From NCBI RefSeq assembly GCF_932526225.1, contig NC_064041.1:4956046-5020045 (forward strand): a DNA stretch of 64,000 nucleotides, read 5' to 3'. Positions 35,838 to 46,042 of the stretch are shown here, in pieces. Both the position numbers and the translations under genes were made by a program. Under the pieces are notes generated by a model. That model was not told where the DNA came from and searched no databases. It saw nothing but the letters and a program-made list of their open reading frames with translations. Source of the DNA: Nematostella vectensis (lineage: Eukaryota > Cnidaria > Anthozoa > Actiniaria > Edwardsiidae). Position 1 is the stretch's first letter. Each line of letters begins with the position of its first letter.

Positions 35838-38800
35838 ATGGCTTCTTTACTTAAGGAAAATACTTTGGGGTTAAATGCTGACGAGGTAGCATTGAATTTA
35901 CAAGACTTGGACTCAGAGGAACCGCCAAACACCCTCGTATCACCGAGGGAATTGACCAACATCAATTTCCGATCGCTGATAGGCCACACAGATGAGGTAA
36001 GTAAAACGAAATAGAAGCAGAGAATTGCATAGCAGCATTAGGTATCTCGTTTGCCTACTTCTTTCCACTACAGTAACGGTCGTGGACACATGTGTTAACA
36101 GACATTTGGCCAGCAGCAGTGCTTGTGCTGTTTAAACACCATGTTAAGAAGTCATACACAAGGGGTGTACAGGCACTCCACCCCTCCCCCCCCTTGACAG
36201 CCTAAAAGTGGGTCATTTCTTATAGTTGAGTTTTCAAATATGCTTTTTCAATATGACAATATGACTATGCATCCCCCCCCTCAGCCAACCCTGGGTATGC
36301 CCCAGGAGGTTGTGAAGTAAAAAAAATGCAACGAGATGTTGTCAGTGGATAAGTCTGTTCTATTGTTGGCAGTTACTGAGTACCATTGTTACTCTGAACC
36401 TTACTGCTAGTAACCTTTCAGTCTAATCAATTTAGAGCTTACAGCATACTCAACAGATGATCACATAAGATTCGATTCTTAGATGTACATCTAAATACAT
36501 TTCGCTCTATTTTGGAAATGTTGTAAGGGGATAAGATATGATGGGAAACAGGAAGCTTGTTTCCAGAGGAGTCTGTTATTTTGTTGGCAGTTACTGAGTG
36601 CCAAAGTTACTCTGAACCTTTTTGCTAGTAACCTTTTAGTCTCATCAATTTAGAGCTTACGGCATACTCAACAGATGATCACATAAGATTTGATTCTTAG
36701 ATGTACATGTAAATCTGTGTTTGATGTGTATGACACCTGCCAAGCTGAGGAAAGAAGAAATGCAAGGCAACAGGAAGCTCTTTTCCATAGGAAACTTTAT
36801 TTCTTGAGTTGTGAAGTTTAAAGTTATAGTGTTGTGGGGTGGCTCACCAATATTTCTTTTGTCTTGTGCTCAACTGAGTGTCACAGCACTGAGCTTAAGC
36901 ATGCATGGAGACAGGGGCTCTTAGAGCAAGTTGCATTGTTGCTGTTTTTATTATCACAAAAAATTTCAATTCCAGGTAAATACTTGCGCATTCTCTCCTG
37001 ATTGGACAAGAGTAGTGACTGGTGGTGATGATGACTTGGTCAAAGTATGGGATTCAAAGACTGGAAAGGTGTTGTTCACTTTGGAGCACCATGATGGGGC
37101 TATCAAGTGTGTGTGCTTCTCTTCAGATGGAAAACTATTTGCATCAGCGGCTTATGATCACTTGGTGATGGTCTGGGAAGCAGCTACTGGGAAACAAGTG
37201 TTTTGTTTGCAAGGTCAGGGAGATAAGATAAGATGCTACGCCAGTAGGAGGGAGGGTTCAGGAGGTTCGAAGAATCCCTCCATTTAAGTTCTGCTCTAAA
37301 CAGAAAAAAAAAGTACTTCTTTGAGCTAGGGGGAGATCCTAAGTGTAAATGGTACCCTAAGGTAGCCCTTCTCCCTAATAGCCTGATCTTTAATATGATA
37401 CATTAATTCAGCATCATATCATATTATTTTGTCTCTCATAAGCCAGTCATCACCCTTTCTCCTTTATGCTTTGTAAGATGATCACAAGAAATGATCAGAG
37501 AAATTTTAATGAATTTGAAAACAACATTCAGTAAGGTACATTGCCAGACAGGCCTATACAAAAATCAAAATAAGATTTAACCAAATTTACATTTGAAATT
37601 ACAATGAATTTTTCATTTAAATTGTTTTGAAGAATGTTTTATAGGATAAAATGGTTATGTTTGAACTGTCTGTGGCTGATTGTGTCCACGCTACAAATAA
37701 AATAGTCAATAGTCACTTCTTGGTCTGACATTGCCACTAATTTTTCATGCTTCCAGGTTTAAGCAGTGTAAGAAACTCTGCAACTTAGAGTACATGCACA
37801 ATGGAACCATCAGAAAATGTCCATGCTACAAATAAAATAGTCAATAGTCCCTTCTTGGCCTGACATTGCCACTAATTTTTCATTCTTCCAGGTTTAAGCA
37901 GTGTAAGAAACTCTGCAACTTAGAGTACATGCACAATGAAACCATCAGAAAATGTCCACGCTACAAATAAAATAGTCAATAGTCACTTCTTGGCCTGACA
38001 TTGCCACTAATTTTTCATGCTTCCAGGTTTAAGCAGTGTAAGAAACTCTGCAACTTAGAGTACATGCACAATGAAACCATCAGAAAATGTCCACGCTACA
38101 AATAAAATAGTCAATAGTCACTTCTTGGCCTGACATTGCCACTAATTTTTTCATGCTTCCAGGTTTAAGCAGTGTAAGAAACTCTGCAACTTAGAGTACA
38201 TGCACAATGAAACCATCAGAAAATGTCCACGCTACAAATAAAATAGTCAATAGTCACTTCTTGGCCTGACATTGCCACTAATTTTTTCATGCTTCCAGGT
38301 TTAAGCAGTGTGAGACTCTGCAACTTAGAGTACATGCACAATGAAACCATCAGAAAATGTCCACGCTACAAATAAAATAGTCAATAGTCACTTCTTGGCC
38401 TGACATTGCCACTAATTTTTCATGCTTCCAGGTTTAAGCAGTGTAAGAAACTCTGCAACTTAGAGTACATGCACAATGAAACCATCAGAAAATTAGGAAA
38501 TTTCTTTAGCCAATTATTTAGTCATCTACTGTACAGTTTGTGGTGTGATGCTGACCCCCCTTGCATTTTTATTAAAGGCCACACCCATAGTGTTGAGACT
38601 TGCTGTTTCTCTCCTAATGGGGCCTTCCTATGCTCTGGTTCATGGGACAATACCGCAATTATCTGGAGTTTAAAGGTCAGTAAAGCTTTCTGCTGTTATA
38701 ATTCAGAGGTAGAGATTATTGACAACTGGAAGAAGACAAGAAAGAGAGAAAAAAATGAATTCCTTTTTCTTCTCTCTTGTTTCCATCTCAGCTTGATCAC

Positions 38801-41800
38801 AATACTCTAAGTTCCGAGGAATGCTCTTATGCTTTGCTATACATAGAAGACCACATGGAAAAAATGTTTTGTTTCCTTGTCAGTTGGATTTTTTCAACAC
38901 ATAGGAGTATCATAATAAACATGTTGGATTTTTAACTAGAGCTCACAAACACAATGACTTTTCATCTTTTTTATAGAATGGGATGCCTACTTATGTACTG
39001 AATAAACACAGAAATGTCATCCAAACCTGCGCATTCTCACATGACAGCAAAACAGTGGTAAGTTCCTGTTCTTTGGTTAATATCATAAGGTTAAAGGATA
39101 AAAAAAATGTCTTACTTTTTCTAGTTCTAGATGATCAGTCATCATCAAAAATGGCTCTAAGTGCAAATACACCACCCTTCCCCCATCCTGACCACCCGTA
39201 TTGGCTCAGAATTCTGCTCAAGTGATATGAGATGAGTGTGAATACAAGCAGGCTTTGGGTACTATTCCTATCAGATGTTCAATAATTGAGACTGCTTGGG
39301 TCAAAAATAGGATCCCCCTCCCCACATCTTGCTATGAGTCTGTAATCGTAGCTATCTGATCATTGTACCGTCAACAGGCGACTGGTTCATGGGACTGTAC
39401 TGTAAGGTTATGGCATCTGGTGGAAGGTGACATGGCCGTCAAATGCTTGGATGGTCACAAAAGTAATGTGCACTCATTGGCGTTTGCTAAAAATCACATG
39501 TTGGTGAGTTGGACTGTCAATATCTCACCTCCCCTACCATTCCAAGTGAATTTCATGTCAAGTAGTTTTGCTTTTAGGCTTCTGGTTCTTGGGATATGAC
39601 CATTCGCTTGTGGGACAGTAAGACAGGGGAGCTTATTCATCTGCTAACAGGGCATTCCGGATGGGTACAGGTATGCTTGATGGGCAATACACCAGTGTCA
39701 CCTTCATGCACAGTGCGCTGTATTGCCCAAAACGTAAGGCTTATGCTCTGACAGTCCTATGTAGGTAACATACTTTGCTGTCACTCACAAAAAGTCTGGA
39801 CAAAGAAGAAAGGCACCAGATCCTCGAGCATGGCAGTTTGGATAATAGGGGGTGTAGCAAAAAGGGGTAGGCGCACTTTGTTCTATCTTTGTCTCGAGTG
39901 AACCATTCACCCAAAGCCTTTGAGGGAAGACAAGTCTTAATTTTGTGGGTAATATGGCGAACTGTGCATGATCGTGAAACTCAATTATGTTGAGTATGTA
40001 ATGAAAATCCAACAATCTAAAAGAAAAAAAAGTAAAGAAATTTTAGAATGGCATACTTTGGCATCGATTTCAAGCATTATAAGATGTTGGTATCTGTGGA
40101 CGATACCTGGGTCTCCAATCCTACTCTAATTAACAATTGTTACTGTAAATGATCTAATAATCGCCCCCTATCTAAAGAACGCCTCCTATCTAATGAACGC
40201 CCTCCCCCCCCTAAGCTTACAAGTTTGTAATGAACACCCCTCTCTAACAAACGCCCCCTCTATTTAATGCCCCTCCCCCTACCCTCCCTCCCAGCTTAAA
40301 AACAAACGACATAGTAAATTCGGTAATATAAATCAAAATTATTTAATCTGGTTTGGCTCCTACTGGTTGAGACATGCGTAATGCCAAGAAACGCTTGTTA
40401 CGCAGACTTTAATTTAACGTGATCCTAACTGAGGCTAGAAACCCACTGCACTTGGGTTTGCTATATTGTTATAGTTTGTAAAGAACGTCCCTCTCTAATA
40501 AACGCCCCCATCTAGAATGCCCCCTTCGGTGGTTATTAGATCATTTACGATAATCGCCTTCTTTTATCAGAAAGTAACCTGAACTCAGATAACCATTTCG
40601 GTCTTTACCTTCAAACGTTATCATACACCTATCTTTTTAAAAACGTTGTCAGTGGCAACAGCAAACAGGCAAATGTCGACTGGGATGATGGTTCTGCGAC
40701 TGAATAATCTCTATCTCTGGCATCGCTGGAGTTCGATTATAATCTTTATGGTCGCGAATGATTACTATTTATTATCGCCTTTCGGTCTTGGAATCACCAT
40801 TCGCCCTTTTGCTGTTTGCACTAGCGTTTGTATACGCTAATATTATATAGACGTTTGTAGGGGGGGGGGGGTGAATAGGGGTATGGAAATCCGCCGATCG
40901 GCAACATTTTCGGGGCAAATCCATGGATCCGCAGATATTTTTAGACAGATGATGACAGATAAACAATAGCATCGATTGAAATTCATTTAAAATCCGAATT
41001 TCGACCGTCAAAGCAGTCAAAATCCGAAATCCGTGCCCAAATTGCCAACAGATCCGTGATCCGCCGTATTTCCAAAATCCGTCAATCCGCTGAAATAATC
41101 ATCAAAATCCATAATCTGGGAGCATTTCGGGGCTGAATCCGCCGATCCGCCAACCTATTCACCCCCCCCCCTTTTGTATACGCTAGTATTATTTTGTCCA
41201 GGTTTGAAGATTTGTATATTATTCGTAGGCATGCTCCTTTTCTGGTTCTGGGGACCTGCTGGCGTCTGCTTCCGATGACCAAACAGTAAGTACACCTGCC
41301 CATGAAATCTCTATGGAGCCCCCTAAGTGACGAAAATTATAAGCCCCTAAACCCCAAGTTCTAACCAGACAAGGTTAGCTAGCTGAACATGCACTCTAGA
41401 TACTGTCTAGAACCTGTCACAGCTTGTTTAGTAAATAGAATTCGAGATACTTGGCCTTTATACGGCCATCAGAGTTGGTAAATTGTAGTCTGACCTCTTG
41501 ACCTGACCCCTAGGATCTAGGCCTGGCCCCTCTGAATTCGAGATACACGTATTTTGAGACCTTAAAGCCGTATTGTCACCAGTTTACCTCCGGAGGTCTG
41601 ACGGAAACCTCAACCGTTAAAAAACAAAAGAATCTATTAGAATCCGAGATATTTAACAGGCCATCCGCTCTAAATTATCAATCACACCCTCAAAGAACTT
41701 CCAATAGACACACTGCTTTCAATATTTTAAAATATTTTTCGCGTTTTCCGTTTAAAATCATCAGATATTTTTACGTAATCGACCGAAAGTAAACTGGTGA

Positions 41801-44800
41801 CAATGCTGCTTTAATTTTGCCATCAGAGTTCGTAAATCCCAATCTGATCAGCACTTGTCATATGTTGTTTAGTGTGTAGAATTCGAGTTAAATGTATCTT
41901 GGTAATTTAATATGGCCACCAGAGTTGGTAAATCCTAATCTGACCTGACCATTGGGTTCGAGACATGGCGCTTTGGCTTGAGAGCGAAGCTGCCCTTACC
42001 ACTGAGCTATTGCTCACCATACGTATTGAAACATTTAACGATCATGATGTAATGGTTTATTGTTCAGGTTCGCGTTTGGGACACTTCTACGGGAAGGTGC
42101 ATAAAAGAACTTGAGGTATATGGGACAGAAGGCGGAGCTTCTAACCCTGAGAGAGGTGCAGGATTGCGTATATCACTATTATCAAGACTAATCATTAAAT
42201 GTGATATATCATAATAATTCTTATATGTTTCTTGTATTTAAGGCCCTAAATATCGTGATTTATCAAGAGTCTGATAGGGGTTGATATTTTTATATTCTTC
42301 AAAGGGTTTTTATCATATAAGCATTTGTGTATCATGATATTATCAGAATATTTAATGAGGCACAATTTCTTCCAAGTCCCATGATATAGTGATATATCAT
42401 GATATTATCAGAATATTTAATGAGGCACAATTTCTTCCAAGGCCCATGATATAGTGATATATCATGATATTATCAGAATATTTAATGAGGTACATATTCT
42501 TCTAAGGCCATGATATAGTGATATATCATGATATTATCAGAATAGTTAATGAGGTACATTTTCTTTCAAGTCCCATGATATAGTGATATATCATAATAAT
42601 TATCAGAATATTTAATTAGGTACATTTTCTTCCAAGTCCCATGATATAGTTGTGATATATCATGACATTATCAGAATATTTAATGAGGCACAATTTCTTC
42701 TAAAGCCCATGATATAGTGATATATCATGATATTATCAGAATATTTAATGATAGTAACATTTTCTCTTATTTGAGTGTCAAGTCTTAAAAAGACACAAGT
42801 AGAACGAAGCTACTAATATATATAAATAAAAACATTCTAAAATAAATATTACTATTATACAATTCTGTGATAAGGTGATGAGTAGAACGAAGCTATGTAA
42901 GTATAAGAAAAGCTATTTATTTTTAGGATAAACTGTTGAAATAAGTGTTCAAACCATATTCTTCCTCAGGGAATCCAAAAAAAATGTGTAAACAATCGAT
43001 AAATTCTTATGCCCTTACGGGAAAGGTCTTATTGAACTAAAGTATCATAACTGCCATGGTACAGACAAAAATTCGAGGTGTCAACACTGAGTCGTGCGAA
43101 CAGGGCTTTTGTCGTCTGAACAATTACTTCGAGGTCACTAGAAAAATGAACCAATACAAGCGCAACAACAGCTTCAACAGAGATCTTGAGAAAAAGCTAA
43201 AAAGGCGAAAAATGATGTGAACCGTAAAGTTAAAAAAAAAACTACCAGGATGAATTTCAAAACGCACCTTTCTTTCGCTGTTTTGTCCTCGTGTAAACTA
43301 ATACGCACCGCAAAACGAAGCTTTTTATTATTATCCAAAGCACACGAAAATCGCCGAAATAAAAAGATACGTTTTCCAACTTATCACTTTTAGTCTGCCG
43401 TTTGTCAAGTAAACACAAAAAATGATATTATCATGATATATCATACTATCAATCTTACGTGTAGTGTGCCGTTGGTCAAGTAAAACAAAAAATGATATTA
43501 TCATGATATATCATGCTATCAATCTTAGTGTGCCGTTGGTCAAGTAAAAAAAAAATGATATTATCATGATATATCATTCGCTTACTGTTAATGTTATTTT
43601 GTTCAACATTGATAATAATAATAAAATGATATGATATTGATACCATGATAACTTGCTATTTTGGAATATCACTTTATCCTGCTAATCTCTATTTATTGAT
43701 AGTGATATTTAGATTTTTTAATCTACCTGCTTCTCTTATTAATGACAATGATAGTGATAATCTGAGATTTGAAATTCCTTTTTGGGGGGTCAACTACCAG
43801 TCCAATCGATAATGACATTTTGATATTTCACATTAATATTTCACTTATAATTTTTTCAAGACAATATCATACTATTATCACCCAAAAATCATTGAAATAT
43901 CAAATTATCAATTATCAAATGAATGATAAACAATCATGATATTTTGATAATCCGCAATCCTGCACCTTAGTGCTAATCCTTGGGTTTGACATTGACCCAT
44001 AAGATGTTGACGTCATCATTATAAACACCAATAGCAGCAATTGCCATACTTATCATATCATCAAGAAGCCCTAAAACTATTACCACCCACAAGCTCTCTT
44101 CATTTCGTCTATGATGATCATATCATTTATTATAACGATAGTAGTAACTCTTGGCATGGTCCAGATGGGGTCGCTGCCGATGGTACCATCTTCAGTTCTC
44201 ACTTTCTAACTCGTACTTATTATTGAAAACTGCATAAGGATCTCCGTACATTTATCCCAATGAGTTGAAGCCAGTCGCATGTGAAGCGCTTAGAGATTTT
44301 GTAATAATTTCTATGCAGAAATCCACCATCGCCACCATCACAGTGTCATCTGTCACATAAGATCATCACCATTATGATGCCATAATTATCGCCGTGTTAT
44401 CATTATGATCATCATCCTGTCACTGTCCTATCACCTGTCACTGACATAATAATGATCATCACCATCGCCCTGTTATCATTTTGATCATCATCATAATCGT
44501 TGTCGTCATCATCATCATCATCATCATCACCAATATCATCGTCATCATAACCACCATCATCATAACCATCATCATCATCATCGTTGTCGTCGTCATCATC
44601 ATAATCATCAACTTTCTGTCACTGACATAATCACATTCATCATCATCGTCATCATCATTATACTGTCACTGAAATTAGTATTATAATCGCCAACTTAATC
44701 GTCACTATCATCATCCTCATCACCATCAACATATCCCCCAAAAATGCCGATTACGGACAGCACGTGAAAAGTGTAAAATATTTTGCTCTTCCACAGTGCA

Positions 44801-44895
44801 ACACCGATGAGATTCACACATGCTGTTTTACGGCTAGCGGCTCACTCTTTGCATCCGGTCCAGCGGAACCCGAGACTACCATATGTATATACTAA
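35838..44895 (+). CDS. WDR38-like: WD40-repeat protein, WDR38-like, 9 exons
   Basis: Exons: 35838-35996, 36976-37213, 38578-38675, 38977-39057, 39378-39503, 39578-39670, 41229-41285, 42068-42115, 44797-44895. All have AG/GT borders and the phases fit; spliced ORF 999 nt, 332 aa. The ATG at 35838 follows an in-frame TGA. After a leader of about 45 residues come six clear WD repeats, with [91 protein letters not shown] and GHSGWVQACSFSG..VRVWD. A partial seventh, [17 protein letters not shown], comes from exon 9. Repeat order, GSWD signatures and the short final repeat match what I recall of vertebrate WDR38 (314 aa in human). It should fold as a seven-blade propeller scaffold; its partners are not evident. 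The name is a family assignment from memory and could be a close WD40 paralogue. Confidence 0.8.
36349..36715. repeat. Tandem duplication in WD40 intron 1
   Basis: Two copies of about 150 bp (36349-36495 and 36568-36715), offset by 219 bp, share GTTGGCAGTTACTGAGT, AATTTAGAGCTTAC and CAACAGATGATCACATAAGA with a few differences. Confidence 0.85.
37684..38494. repeat. Six 135-bp tandem copies in WD40 intron 2
   Basis: Units start at 37684, 37819, 37954, 38089, 38225 and 38359 and are nearly identical. Each contains TTTTTCATGCTTCCAG followed by GTTTAAGCAGT and GTAAGA, which look like a 3' splice site and a 5' splice site 11 nt apart. The last unit ends 84 bp before exon 3. The fifth unit has lost part of the donor-like segment. 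Confidence 0.95.
40142..40556. mobile_element. Probable MITE in WD40 intron 6 (415 bp)
   Basis: GTAAATGATCTAATAAT at the left end and TTATTAGATCATTTACG at the right end form inverted termini. Between them are two related blocks, TTTGTAATGAACACCCCTCT and TTTGTAAAGAACGTCCCTCT, and C-rich segments with CGCCCCC. Confidence 0.6.
40860..41171. mobile_element. MITE with G-tract/C-tract termini in WD40 intron 6
   Basis: It begins with a G run plus GTGAATAGG and ends with CCTATTCAC plus a C run. Subterminal CCGCCGATCGG and CCGATCCGCC also pair, and the interior repeats AAATCCG words. Short direct matches flank it (TTTGTATACGCTA near 40828 and near 41174), although the left one is about 11 bp away from the terminus. 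Confidence 0.65.
41400..42015 (-). mobile_element. tRNA-like SINE region, interrupted by a MITE
   Basis: On the minus strand, AATAGCTCAGTGGTAAGGGC near 41995 resembles an A-box tRNA head, and TCTCGAACCCAATGG near 41955 a weak B box. A body with AGATTAGGATTTACCAACTC and TCGAATTCTA follows. The body is repeated in degraded form near 41818-41850 and 41410-41500. The MITE at 41562-41814 lies between body copies. A full cloverleaf could not be drawn. Confidence 0.4.
41562..41814. mobile_element. MITE family member 1 (TTAAAG..TTGTCACC ends)
   Basis: The left end TTAAAGCCGTATTGTCACC and right end GGTGACAATGCTGCTTTAA are inverted repeats of about 25 bp when AGTTTA/TAAACT is included. The interior (CTATTAGAATCC, TTTAACAGGCCATCCGCT, AATAGACACACTGCTTTCA) recurs at 52146-52463 and 53500-53709. 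Confidence 0.8.
42154..43967. mobile_element. 1.8-kb AT-rich inverted-repeat element in WD40 intron 8
   Basis: Perfect 15-bp termini AGGTGCAGGATTGCG (42154-42168) and its complement (43953-43967). Inside the left half are about seven units of 60-66 bp with TGATATATCATGATATTATC (about 42330-42760). Inside the right half are three units of about 65 bp with ATGATATTATCATGATATAT (43415-43585), in which the motif is reversed. No ORF. It looks like a non-autonomous DNA transposon or foldback element. It starts 38 bp after the exon 8 donor. Confidence 0.7.
44290..44725. repeat. Imperfect (ATC)n microsatellite
   Basis: CATCATCATC runs with interruptions, densest at 44460-44600, within WD40 intron 8 and ending about 70 bp before exon 9. 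Confidence 0.9.
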
Positions 44896-45280
44896 GAGGT
44901 TGGGTTACCTGTGTACTCGCGGGTGCTGGTCCACGCCACCTACGCTTCCTATTGGTCGTCCCGCGTATTCAACCCAAGAGTTCTATATGGATATTCCGGG
45001 ATTACGGGTTACCTGTGGATTGAGCCCAAGATTGCTGAGTCCGTGTTGCCGTGAATTCTATGTACTGGTTCTCACCCATTTGCCATCAATCTTTCGTATC
45101 TGATCCCCGCGGATTAAGCCCAAGACTACTACACGTATATCCTGGGTAGCCGGGTTACCTGTGTACTAGCACGTTCTGGTGCTCGCCCATTTGCCATCCA
45201 CTCTTCACATCCGATATTTGCGGTTTGAAACCAAGGCGCATATTCCGGGAAGTGCGGGCTGCCTGCGTATTGGTACAGGC
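44845..45280. repeat. Degenerate about 120-bp tandem repeat starting inside exon 9
   Basis: Four decayed units begin near 44847, 44955, 45088 and 45211. Shared blocks are ACTCTT-GCATCCG, CCCAAGA-TA and GGGTTACCTGTGTACT. The first unit overlaps the last 49 nt of the WD40 coding exon, including the stop codon. Confidence 0.55.
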
Positions 45281-45284
45281 CCTT

Positions 45285-45550
45285 AAAGGGGCAGTGTCAT
45301 GATAAGAGCTTTCCGGCCCGGACATAATGAATTTCAGTTAAATTCTAATATTGACTTATGAGCCTTTGGTACACGTGGGAGACTTAAAATCAAAGGAAAT
45401 GAACACAAACTGTCAATAAACATAGTTTAAACATGGCATTGACAGCCTTTAAGCTGTCAAAAAAAAAAAAGTTCAACTATTTGTAGACGATTAAAAGCCT
45501 ACAATAAACACCGTCTCCAGACATGCGCAGTACCATGACGCTACCCCTTT
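45285..45550. mobile_element. MITE with AAAGGGGCAGTGTCATG ends
   Basis: Left AAAGGGGCAGTGTCATG and right CATGACGCTACCCCTTT form 17-bp termini with two mismatches. The interior is AT-rich with no ORF. The termini resemble those of the 41562-41814 family. An AATAAA at 45503-45508 could serve the WD40 gene. Confidence 0.6.
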
Positions 45551-45789
45551 GTAAAGGCGAGCAAGCAAAGACTGACAGAAAAAAAAGGGCCACATCCTTC
45601 GGAAAAAATCGAACAGCAAGATATAGATAGGCTCTATTTTTATGGGGATGTCGTTAGGCCTCATCGGCTACACTAACATACTGTTGATTGGGGTACGTAC
45701 CGTGGGCTTATAGATACGAGCTGGGTCATGTCTAGAATATAAAAAGCTTAATAAAAGAAAGATAAAATTTGTCTATGAGTCAGTTGGGT

Positions 45790-45913
45790 CAGTACGCAGC
45801 TCTTACAATCTGCAATTTGATTGGGCAAATGAACAATATCCGCACCTCGACACAAAGAACGAGAAGAATAGAGACAAAGGAACTCCTCTGTAGAACAAAG
45901 ATAATAGGAGACA
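45790..45913. repeat. Dispersed repeat, inverted partner of 29495-29625
   Basis: Reverse complement of the copy in TSP1 intron 1, about 95% alike by eye. Confidence 0.85.
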
Positions 45914-45969
45914 AAGCAGGTTTTGTCTACATAAAGCACGTTGATAACTGGAAGTGAACTTTCCACCGT

Positions 45970-46003
45970 TGTGTGTGTGTGTGGGGGGGGGGGGGGGGGG
46001 TGT
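45970..46003. repeat. GT/G low-complexity run
   Basis: GTGTGTGTGTG followed by about 18 G. Confidence 0.85.
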
Positions 46004-46042
46004 GCGGTATTGCCTGCATCTAATCTGTTTCGGAGATCCCAC

